Shown here: in pieces, positions 14,387 through 21,471 of the stretch
Layout: every line of letters begins with the position of its first letter
Position numbering within the stretch: the stretch's first letter is position 1
From: Pseudomonadota bacterium
GTDB taxonomy: Bacteria > Pseudomonadota > Alphaproteobacteria > Sphingomonadales > Sphingomonadaceae
DNA length: 21,471 nt
Assembly (NCBI GenBank): GCA_023390415.1
Contig: JAEWCW010000164.1
Span: 1 to 21,471, forward strand
Reading direction: 5' to 3'
Notes under the pieces: generated by a model
Seen by the model: the letters and a program-made list of their open reading frames with translations, nothing else
Databases searched by the model: none
Told to the model about the DNA's origin: nothing
Translations under genes and position numbers: made by a program

Positions 14387-15775
14387 ATGAGCTTCCGCAC
14401 CGAAACCGACAGCTTCGGCCCGATCGACGTCCCGTCCGGCGCCTTCTGGGGCGCGCAGACCCAGCGCTCGATCGAGAATTTCCCGTTCGGCCCGCGCGAG
14501 CAGATGCCGATCGAGATCGTCCATGCGCTCGGTTTCGTGAAGCAGGCGGCGGCGCGGGTGAATGCGCGTATCGGCGGCCTCGATGCCGAGCTCGCCGAGG
14601 CGATCCAGGCAGCGGCCGGCGAAGTGGCGGCGGGCAATCTCGACGACCAGTTCCCGCTCGTCATCTGGCAGACCGGCTCGGGCACCCAGTCCAACATGAA
14701 CGCCAACGAGGTGATCGCCGGCCGCGCCAACGAGATCCTCACCGGCACCCGCGGCGGCAAGAGCCCGGTCCACCCGAACGATCATGTCAACAAGGGCCAG
14801 TCGTCAAACGACAGCTTCCCGACCGCGATGCACGTCGCCGCGGCGCGCGCCGTGCACCAGCGGCTGCTTCCCGCGCTCCACACCATCCACCGCAGGCTCG
14901 CCGCTTCGGCCGAGGCCTGGGACCATATCGTCAAGATCGGCCGCACCCACCTCCAGGACGCCACCCCGCTGACGCTCGGTCAGGAATTTTCGGGCTATGC
15001 CGTCCAGATCGAGATGAACATCGCCCGGGTCGAGGCGGTCCTCCCGAGGCTCCATCTGCTCGCCCAGGGCGGGACCGCGGTCGGCACCGGCCTCAACGCG
15101 CCCAAGGGCTTCGCCGAGGCCTTCGCGGCCGAGATCGCCAAGCTCACCCGGATCCCGTTCGAGACCGCGCCGAACAAGTTCGAGGCCCTGGCCAGCCACG
15201 ACACTTTGGTCGAGCTTTCGGGCGTGCTCAACGTCATCGCCGTCTCGCTCTCCAAGATCGCCAACGACATCCGCCTCCTGGGCTCGGGCCCGCGCTGCGG
15301 CCTCGGCGAATTGAAGCTGCCGGAGAACGAGCCCGGCAGCTCGATCATGCCGGGCAAGGTCAATCCCACCCAGGCCGAGATGCTGACGATGGTCGCCGCC
15401 CAGGTGATGGGCAATCACGTCGCCGTGACCGTCGGCGGGCTCCAGGGCCATATGGAGCTCAACGTCTTCAAGCCGCTGATCGGCGCCAACGTGCTTCGCT
15501 CGATCGACCTTCTCGCGATCGGCATGGAGAGCTTCACCGCGCGCTGCCTCGACGGCATGGAGCCGGACGAGCGGCGGATCGCGGACCTGATGAACCGCTC
15601 GCTCATGCTGGTCACCGCGCTCGCGCCCGAGATCGGCTACGACAATGCCGCCAACATCGCCAAGCACGCCCACAAGAAGGGCCTGACCCTGAAGGAGGCC
15701 GGGCTCGAGCTCGGGCTGGTCGACGAGGAGACCTTCGACCGGGTGGTGAAGCCGGAGAAGATGATCGGCCGCTAG
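14387..15775 (+). CDS. fumC: class II fumarate hydratase
   Basis: 462 residues. This iron-independent, tetrameric fumarase of the TCA cycle interconverts fumarate and L-malate in the cytosol. Diagnostic features: GSSIMPGKVNPTQ at 317-329 (the superfamily signature, catalytic S318), THLQDATPL with H188 as in E. coli FumC, TGSGTQSNMNANEV at 96-109 and HPNDHVNKGQSSND at 129-142 (substrate-binding loops). The length is normal. GAGGA at 14376-14380 lies 6 bases before the ATG. Its stop lies 7 bases from the stop of the convergent PagL-like gene. Confidence 0.97.
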   Translation: MSFRTETDSFGPIDVPSGAFWGAQTQRSIENFPFGPREQMPIEIVHALGFVKQAAARVNARIGGLDAELAEAIQAAAGEVAAGNLDDQFPLVIWQTGSGTQSNMNANEVIAGRANEILTGTRGGKSPVHPNDHVNKGQSSNDSFPTAMHVAAARAVHQRLLPALHTIHRRLAASAEAWDHIVKIGRTHLQDATPLTLGQEFSGYAVQIEMNIARVEAVLPRLHLLAQGGTAVGTGLNAPKGFAEAFAAEIAKLTRIPFETAPNKFEALASHDTLVELSGVLNVIAVSLSKIANDIRLLGSGPRCGLGELKLPENEPGSSIMPGKVNPTQAEMLTMVAAQVMGNHVAVTVGGLQGHMELNVFKPLIGANVLRSIDLLAIGMESFTARCLDGMEPDERRIADLMNRSLMLVTALAPEIGYDNAANIAKHAHKKGLTLKEAGLELGLVDEETFDRVVKPEKMIGR

Positions 15776-15782
15776 GCGCCGT

Positions 15783-16310
15783 TCAGAAGCGGTAGTTCAG
15801 CCGCACCCCGACATTGTCGATGCCGGGATTGTGCCCGTCGAGCAGGGTGGCGTGGCTCATATGCACCCAGCTCGCCTCCAGTGCGACGCGCTCGCCGAGC
15901 GGGACGCCGATCGCCAGCTCCGGCTCGAACAGGATGCGCGAGCCGAAAGCCCGGTCGGGCTCTGGCAGGCGCGGGGTGACCGGGCCGGTGTGGACCGCAA
16001 TCCCGATGCCCGGCCGGACGTAGACCTTGCGGCCGAACTTCCAGCTCAGCCCCGCCGCCGCATAATGGGTGTCGTCGGCGCTGTTCACCGCGACGAAGGC
16101 GTAGGGCGAGGGCGCGCCGATCGCGCGAAGGCCGCCGATCCGGGCGCCGCGCCAGCCGATCTGCAAATCCACGCCCTCGTTGAACCCGCGCAGGTTCAGC
16201 GGCGTATCGATGTCGTGGGCGTAGAGGCCGACGAACACTTCGTTCTCGGCCGCGGCGGGCGCGGCGGCAAGCAGGAAAGGCAGGGCGAGAGCGAAGCGGT
16301 TCAGTCGCAT
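15783..16310 (-). CDS. acyloxyacyl hydrolase, PagL-like outer-membrane lipid A deacylase
   Basis: 175 residues. A signal peptide (1-21, cut after AAA before ENEV) is followed by alternating beta strands and a C-terminal aromatic (NYRF), the form of a small outer-membrane barrel. The end contains ASWVHMSHATLLDGHNPGID, matching the PagL active-site region with H150 and S152 as the catalytic pair; the third member, Glu in Pseudomonas PagL, would here be D165. PagL removes the 3-O-acyl chain of lipid A in the outer membrane. Because many sphingomonads carry glycosphingolipids in place of LPS, the real substrate in this organism is open. GGAGG precedes the ATG by 5 bases. Confidence 0.85.
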   Translation of the reverse strand: MRLNRFALALPFLLAAAPAAAENEVFVGLYAHDIDTPLNLRGFNEGVDLQIGWRGARIGGLRAIGAPSPYAFVAVNSADDTHYAAAGLSWKFGRKVYVRPGIGIAVHTGPVTPRLPEPDRAFGSRILFEPELAIGVPLGERVALEASWVHMSHATLLDGHNPGIDNVGVRLNYRF

Positions 16311-16334
16311 CGGGCCTCCGAAATGTCTCGGCTC

Positions 16335-16357
16335 AACCGGCAGCCGGCGCGCCGGTT
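16335..16357. repeat. inverted repeat between the DUF2585 and PagL-like genes
   Basis: AACCGGC (16335-16341), nine bases, GCCGGTT (16351-16357). It lies in the 94-base gap downstream of the DUF2585 gene and upstream of the PagL-like gene on the minus strand. It lacks a T-tract, so it could be a weak hairpin or an operator for the PagL-like gene. The rest of the gap holds no gene. Confidence 0.35.
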
Positions 16358-16404
16358 CCGCGGGTAAGCCGAAAGCGACGGCGACCTCAACCCCCGCGGC
16401 CGCT

Positions 16405-16977
16405 TCAGCCGCCGCCCTGCCAGGTCGCGACCGCCTCGATCGGCCAGACCAGCATCAGAATATTGAGCGTCAGATTGTCGCGGATCACCCACAGCGTGAG
16501 GAGCTCGAACGCGACGGCGAGCGCCACGGTCGCCCAGACCGGAAGTCGGCGCGCGATCCCGAAGCCCAGGATCATCCACAGCACGTCCGCGACCGAGTTG
16601 ATCACGCTGTCCCCCGTATAGCCCAGCGCCATCGTGGACTCGCGATAGCGGTCGATCACCCACTTGCTGTTCTCCAGCACTTCCCACCCCGCCTCGATCA
16701 GCACCGCGCCGATCAGCCTGTCCCCCGGCGGGTTGCGGCGAAGCACCAGCCAGCCGAGCAGGTAGAAGAGGAAGCCGTGGATGATGTGGCTCGGCGTGTA
16801 CCAGTCGGCGAGATGCTGGCTGTTGTCGGGCCCGTGGACCTCGCCGACCCAGAGCTTCACATCGCCGCAGGTGCAGATGAGCGGGCGCCCCATCCAGAGC
16901 AGGACCGCCGCCATCAGGGCGACGAGGGCGAAGGCCGCGATCCAGTAGCCGCGCGGGATCAGGGGGACGTTCCTCAT
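16405..16977 (-). CDS. DUF2585 (UPF0314) membrane protein
   Basis: 190 residues with about five or six hydrophobic stretches (roughly 11-29, 65-80, 87-100, 126-142, 147-165, 169-183). It carries the conserved MGRPLICTCGDVKLWVGEV (about 29-47) and SQHLADWYTPSHIIHGFLFY (about 53-72) segments and a membrane E-A-G-W-E-V-L-E-N-S motif. This is an uncharacterised family typical of alphaproteobacteria; buried acidic and histidine residues hint at metal binding or catalysis in the membrane, but no function is known to me. ATG 16977 overlaps the DUF1697 stop in an ATGA. Confidence 0.87.
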   Translation of the reverse strand: MRNVPLIPRGYWIAAFALVALMAAVLLWMGRPLICTCGDVKLWVGEVHGPDNSQHLADWYTPSHIIHGFLFYLLGWLVLRRNPPGDRLIGAVLIEAGWEVLENSKWVIDRYRESTMALGYTGDSVINSVADVLWMILGFGIARRLPVWATVALAVAFELLTLWVIRDNLTLNILMLVWPIEAVATWQGGG

Positions 16978-17513
16978 TCGCCAAGCATCTCCTGAAGCTT
17001 CACAACGGTGCGCCAGTTGCGGGCCGTCACGGGCGAGCCGGCGGCGCGGTCGAGGACATTGGGCGTGATCTTGGTGGTGCCGGCACCGGCGGGATAGTGG
17101 ATCCAGAGCGCATCTCCGACGCGGCGAACCTGCTCGCCCGCCGCTGCCCGCTCCGCGATCTTCGCCTCCGCGTCGAGAGCGGGCGGGGTCTTCGAGAGGT
17201 GGAGCATGAGCCGGTTGGGCTCGTCTACCGCCGCTTTCGGAAACGGATTGGCGGGCGGATAGGCGCTCCATTGGGCGGCGCTGCGGACGATCACCGCGAT
17301 CTCGAAGCCGAACTCCTTCGCGATCGCCTCTTCCAGCACCCGTTCGAGCGCGGCCGCCCCCGTCGATGCCGAGAAGACCACGTTCCCGCTCTGGATATAG
17401 GTCTGGACATCAGCCCAACCCAACTCGTCGCAAATCGCGCGGAGCCGCGCCATCGGCAGCTTACGGGTCCCCCCGACATTGATGCCCCTCAGCAAAGCCA
17501 CGAACCGCCCCAT
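16974..17513 (-). CDS. DUF1697 protein
   Basis: 179 residues, cytosolic. The opening FVALLRGINVGGTRKLPMARLR and the QTYIQSGNVVFSA segment (about 37-49) are the DUF1697 hallmarks; the C-terminal TPNVLDRAAGSPVTARNWRTVVKL is also typical. The family is widespread and uncharacterised. Starts at ATG 17513 with GGGAGG unusually close (one base). Shares an ATGA overlap with the DUF2585 gene. Divergent from gmk with 28 bases between starts. Confidence 0.88.
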   Translation of the reverse strand: MGRFVALLRGINVGGTRKLPMARLRAICDELGWADVQTYIQSGNVVFSASTGAAALERVLEEAIAKEFGFEIAVIVRSAAQWSAYPPANPFPKAAVDEPNRLMLHLSKTPPALDAEAKIAERAAAGEQVRRVGDALWIHYPAGAGTTKITPNVLDRAAGSPVTARNWRTVVKLQEMLGE

Positions 17514-17541
17514 CCCTCCCAGCTTAGCAGGCGATTAGCGA

Positions 17542-18225
17542 ATGTCTGCCCTTGACGGGCCGCCCACGCCCCGGCCAATGGCGCCCATGGAAATCAAAGC
17601 CGCCTTCAAGCGCCGGGGTCTCCTCTTCGTCCTGTCGAGCCCCAGCGGGGCGGGCAAATCCACGATCGCGCGGATGATCCTGGAGAGCGACGACGGCATC
17701 GCCATGTCGGTCTCGGCGACGACCCGTCCCAAGCGCCCCGGCGAGACCGAAGGCGTCGACTATCATTTCGTCACCGACGACGAGTTCGACCGGATGCGCG
17801 AGAGCGGCGCCTTCCTCGAATGGGCCCACGTCTTCGGCTATCGCTACGGCACCCTGCGAAACGAAGTGCTGAAGGCGATCGAGAACGGCCGCGACGTCCT
17901 CCTCGACATCGACTGGCAGGGCACCCAGCAGCTGAAGCAGGTCGATCCCGACATCGTCCGGGTCTTCATCCTTCCACCCTCGATGCAGGAGCTGGAGCGG
18001 CGTTTGCGCAGCCGCGGCACCGATACGGAGGAGGTGATCCAGGGCCGGATGGCGCGCGCCACCGCCGAGATCAGCCACTGGGCCGAATATGATTATGTGC
18101 TGATCAACAACGACGCGGAGAAATGCCGCGAGCTCGTCCACAACATCCTCAAGGCCGAGCGGCTGAAGGCGACCCGCCGGGTCTTCCTCCACGATTTCGT
18201 GCGCGGCCTCACCGACGATCTCTAG
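17542..18225 (+). CDS. gmk: guanylate kinase
   Basis: 227 residues from ATG 17542. It phosphorylates GMP to GDP with ATP in the cytosol. P-loop LSSPSGAGKST at 31-41, the GMP-binding SVSATTRPKRPGETEGVDYHFV stretch (about 56-77), EWAHVFGYRYGT (about 93-104) and DIDWQGTQQLK (about 122-132). The core begins near residue 26, so 17542 would give a longer-than-usual N-terminus; in-frame ATGs at 17578 and 17587 are alternatives. None has a clear ribosome site, so the start is uncertain. The promoter must lie in the very short gap to the divergent DUF1697 gene or inside it. Confidence 0.94.
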   Translation: MSALDGPPTPRPMAPMEIKAAFKRRGLLFVLSSPSGAGKSTIARMILESDDGIAMSVSATTRPKRPGETEGVDYHFVTDDEFDRMRESGAFLEWAHVFGYRYGTLRNEVLKAIENGRDVLLDIDWQGTQQLKQVDPDIVRVFILPPSMQELERRLRSRGTDTEEVIQGRMARATAEISHWAEYDYVLINNDAEKCRELVHNILKAERLKATRRVFLHDFVRGLTDDL

Positions 18226-18242
18226 GCCTTCGCATCTCCCGC

Positions 18243-18264
18243 GCGCCGGGTTACTCTCCGGCGC
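18243..18264 (+). repeat. hairpin downstream of gmk
   Basis: GCGCCGG, eight-base loop, CCGGCGC, in the 60-base gap between gmk and the next plus-strand gene. No T-tract follows (AAACAG instead), so at best it is a partial terminator or mRNA-stabilising stem. Confidence 0.4.
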
Positions 18265-18285
18265 AAACAGAGGGGAGCAGCGCAC

Positions 18286-18870
18286 ATGATACGCACCGTG
18301 ATCGGCGGCCTCGTCGGCGGGATCATCCTGTTCGTCGTCGGCTTCATCTTCTGGGCGACCCCGCTCGGAGAGCTCGCCTACAAGAATGCGCCCGACCAGC
18401 AGGGCGCGAACGTCCAGCTCTCGATGGCGCAGAACCTCCCGCCGCCCGGCACCGGCGCTTACGTCATTCCCGCTAACAATACCGCCGCCGGCGCCGCCAA
18501 TTATGCGCGCGGCCCGATTGCCATCGTTCACTTCAACACGTCTGGCTTCTCGCCCGACGACATGGCGATGATCCTGCCCGGCTTCATCTTGGCGCTCGTC
18601 TCGGGCCTGCTGATGGCCTTCGGCCTTGCTGCGGTCGGCGGCGGCGGGCGCAGCTTCAGCTCGACCGCGACCCTTGTCGTGCTCTTCTCGCTCGGGTTCA
18701 CGATCTGGACGTACCTCGCCCATCCGGTCTTCAACCATTTCGGCTGGGGCTATTGGGTCTATGCGTTCATCGCCCAGACGACGGCCCTGATTCTCGCCGG
18801 GCTGGTGATCGCGCGTTGGTTCCTGCCGCCGGCGAGGACGGCCGCGGAGGCGCCGCCGATGGAGGGCTGA
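18286..18870 (+). CDS. four-helix membrane protein of unknown function
   Basis: 194 residues. One helix at about 5-24, an extracytoplasmic segment at about 25-93 (containing PPPGTGAYVIPANN and RGPIAIVHFNTSGFSPDD), then three helices (94-116, 127-145, 154-178) and a short Ala/Pro tail. The segment between helix 1 and helix 2 has a compact beta-like pattern and may be a sensor or scaffold. I do not recognise a named family. The ribosome site GAGGGGAG lies about 9 bases before ATG 18286. It follows gmk in the same direction and its stop lies 4 bases from the convergent methyltransferase stop. Confidence 0.78.
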   Translation: MIRTVIGGLVGGIILFVVGFIFWATPLGELAYKNAPDQQGANVQLSMAQNLPPPGTGAYVIPANNTAAGAANYARGPIAIVHFNTSGFSPDDMAMILPGFILALVSGLLMAFGLAAVGGGGRSFSSTATLVVLFSLGFTIWTYLAHPVFNHFGWGYWVYAFIAQTTALILAGLVIARWFLPPARTAAEAPPMEG

Positions 18871-18874
18871 GCGG

Positions 18875-19618
18875 CTAAGGCCGCTTCGTCCCGATCAGGG
18901 TCCCCTTCGATCCGCCCTTCCACATCCGGAAGTCGAATTCGGGATGGGCCTTGCGCCAGCGCCGGGCGACCAGCCGCTCGCCCGGCCGGGCGGCGTCGTC
19001 GAGCATGATCGTGCCGCCCGGCGCGATCTTGCCAAACAGGGTCTCCGCCGCGCCGCGGGTCATCGGGTGGAGCGCCCAGGGCGGCCCGTCGACCACCATC
19101 AGGTCAATCCCGTCGGGAAGCGGGCCGTGATCGTACCAGAAGCCCGGCCAGCCCCCGGGCGCGCGCTTCAACGGGGCGGCGCGGATGTCGGCGGCGATCC
19201 CATAGTCGCTCAGCCACTCCCGAGTCGCCTCGACGAAATCGGGATGCTGCTCGAAGCTGATCAGCCGGCCTCCGCCCGCGCCCTGAAGCGCCTTGGCGAT
19301 CACCAGGGTCGAGGCGCCGGCGCCGAACTCGACGACCAGCTGCGGGCGATGCTCGAGGATATGGTCGGCGACCAGGGTGAGCAGGCCGATGTCCGCCTTC
19401 CAGCTGCCGAGATTGGGGAGGCTGTCGGCGGGCAAGCCGAGCCGCGCAAGCAAGGCCTGCTTGGCCTTGGCCGGCCCCGGATCGAGGCTTCGCAAGAGGA
19501 ACGGCCAAGTGATCGCGCCGAGGCCGATCACCGCCGCCCAGTCGCGCAGCGAGCGCTTCGGCGCCGCGGCCGAATCGCCGGCACGGCGCAGCATCCCGGT
19601 CTTCGCCCGGCTCGTCAT
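18875..19618 (-). CDS. class I SAM-dependent methyltransferase
   Basis: 247 residues. A basic N-terminus with one hydrophobic stretch (about 28-43, WAAVIGLGAITWPFLL) is followed by a Rossmann-type methyltransferase: motif I VVEFGAGAST at 95-104, acidic residue after strand 2 in LISFEQHPDF (about 119-128), and motif IV DLMVVDGPPW with aspartates typical of the family. Resembles the methyltransferases annotated next to polysaccharide or O-methylation genes, but the substrate is unknown. The ribosome site GGGGAGAA lies 7 bases before ATG 19618. Likely co-transcribed with purA, 29 bases upstream. Confidence 0.82.
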   Translation of the reverse strand: MTSRAKTGMLRRAGDSAAAPKRSLRDWAAVIGLGAITWPFLLRSLDPGPAKAKQALLARLGLPADSLPNLGSWKADIGLLTLVADHILEHRPQLVVEFGAGASTLVIAKALQGAGGGRLISFEQHPDFVEATREWLSDYGIAADIRAAPLKRAPGGWPGFWYDHGPLPDGIDLMVVDGPPWALHPMTRGAAETLFGKIAPGGTIMLDDAARPGERLVARRWRKAHPEFDFRMWKGGSKGTLIGTKRP

Positions 19619-19647
19619 CTACCGTTTCTCCCCCCGAACGGCGTGTA

Positions 19648-20937
<1,290 letters not shown>

Positions 20938-20993
20938 TTTTCCCACGCTTTCCGATGATGAGGATATCGGCCGGGCTCTAGGCTCCCGCCTTC

Positions 20994-21019
20994 GGAACGT
21001 CCAGCCGCAGCCAACGGTT
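20994..21019 (+). promoter_or_regulatory. EcfG-like promoter for the glycine-zipper gene
   Basis: GGAAC at 20994-20998, 17 bases, then GGTT at 21016-21019, one mismatch from the GGAAC-N16/17-CGTT consensus of alphaproteobacterial general-stress promoters. It would give a leader of about 75 bases before ATG 21102. Sits in the divergent gap (20938-21101) between purA and the secreted protein. Confidence 0.45.
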
Positions 21020-21101
21020 CGTCTCGTTGTGCAGGGTTAATGAAACAAGGCGGGATGACGATTCGTTTCCGCATCAACCATTCCCTCTTGGAGGACGTAA
21101 G

Positions 21102-21419
21102 ATGCGTAAGGTCACGATTGCAGCCGCTGCCGCGGCGATGGCCGTTCCGGCCGCTGTCGCTTTCCCGCCCATGGTTTCGACGGCCAGCGCGGCCCAGGCC
21201 TATAACGGCCCCACCTGGCGCGGCCGCGATGGTCGGCTCTATTGCCGCCGTTCGAACGGTACGACCGGCCTCATCGTCGGCGGCGCCGGCGGCGCCCTGA
21301 TCGGCCGGGCCCTCGACGGTGGCCGCAACCGGACGGCCGGCACCATCGTCGGCGCCGCCGCCGGCGCCCTGATCGGCCGCGAGGTCCAGCGCAGCCGAAG
21401 CGTCCGCCGCTGCCGCTAA
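21102..21419 (+). CDS. secreted glycine-zipper (2TM) protein
   Basis: 105 residues. A signal peptide (1-31, Ala-rich, cut near ASAA before QAYNG) is followed by a short WRGRDGRLYCRRSNGTTG segment and two glycine-zipper helices (GLIVGGAGGALIG, TIVGAAAGALIG) joined by a basic linker, then a basic tail (SRSVRRCR). This is the 'glycine zipper 2TM domain' type (Rick_17kDa_Anti-like), thought to sit in the envelope. Two cysteines (in LYCRR and RRCR) could pair. ATG 21102 has a textbook GGAGG at 21090-21094, 7 bases away. An EcfG-like promoter upstream suggests a stress role; the exact function is unknown. Confidence 0.88.
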   Translation: MRKVTIAAAAAAMAVPAAVAFPPMVSTASAAQAYNGPTWRGRDGRLYCRRSNGTTGLIVGGAGGALIGRALDGGRNRTAGTIVGAAAGALIGREVQRSRSVRRCR

Positions 21420-21446
21420 CCAGCGGCACTCCAGCCACGAAAGAAA

Positions 21447-21471
21447 GGGGCGCCCCAGATCGGGGCGCCCC
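21447..21471 (+). terminator. terminator hairpin after the glycine-zipper gene (at window edge)
   Basis: GGGGCGCCCC (21447-21456), loop AGATC, GGGGCGCCCC (21462-21471). A 10-bp stem of almost pure G/C, 27 bases after the stop. The expected T-tract would lie beyond the window. Each arm is itself a palindrome. Confidence 0.78.

Noticed and set aside
17524..18738. 404-codon minus-strand open frame opposite gmk and the membrane protein
   Set aside because: Spans two well-supported plus-strand genes; charged low-complexity translation, no domain.

Overview
The window is a gene-dense, high-GC stretch of bacterial chromosome. The protein content points to an alphaproteobacterium, most likely of the Sphingomonadales. 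The evidence is an SspB of the alphaproteobacterial type, DUF2585, an EI24/CysZ-like protein, a PagL-type acyloxyacyl hydrolase, a glycine-zipper secreted protein and GGAAC-type (EcfG-like) promoter motifs. I see 24 protein genes, no rRNA or tRNA, no insertion sequence, no CRISPR array and no sign of recent gene transfer. Genes are packed tightly: six same-strand neighbours are joined by 4-bp stop/start (ATGA) overlaps, and several convergent pairs end within 0-7 bases of each other. No stretch above about 170 bases is without a gene.

Layout. 1-1870 (minus): a Tat-lipoprotein with a pyridoxamine-phosphate-oxidase-like domain, then a serine hydrolase cut by the window edge. 1963-3602 (plus): a membrane-anchored class III adenylate cyclase and a VOC-fold protein. 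3609-5782 (minus): a two-gene NatAB-like ABC exporter. 5823-6875 (plus): queG. 6872-9278 (minus): the most distinctive part, a three-gene operon of two sulfotransferases and a fused APS-kinase/HxGH-nucleotidyltransferase. 9442-10514 (minus): a CysZ/EI24-like membrane protein and a small lipoprotein. 10596-11600 (plus): a PfkB/adenosine-type kinase ending at a strong two-way terminator. 11681-13727 (minus): a HIT hydrolase and an APC amino acid permease. 13820-15775 (plus): sspB and fumC. 15783-17513 (minus): DUF1697, DUF2585 and the PagL-like outer-membrane enzyme. 17542-18870 (plus): gmk and an unknown four-helix membrane protein. 18875-20937 (minus): purA and a methyltransferase. 21102-21419 (plus): a secreted glycine-zipper protein followed by a terminator hairpin at the window edge.

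How the genes work together. Most are housekeeping: purine nucleotides (purA, gmk, PfkB kinase), queuosine tRNA modification (queG), the TCA cycle (fumC) and regulated proteolysis (sspB). The one set that looks like a dedicated system is the sulfation operon. A kinase-nucleotidyltransferase fusion could supply PAPS, and two tandem divergent sulfotransferases could use it to sulfate an unknown acceptor. A CysZ-family protein encoded just upstream on the same strand could supply sulfate. The PAPS and sulfate-supply roles are inferences from domain content and gene order, not demonstrated facts.
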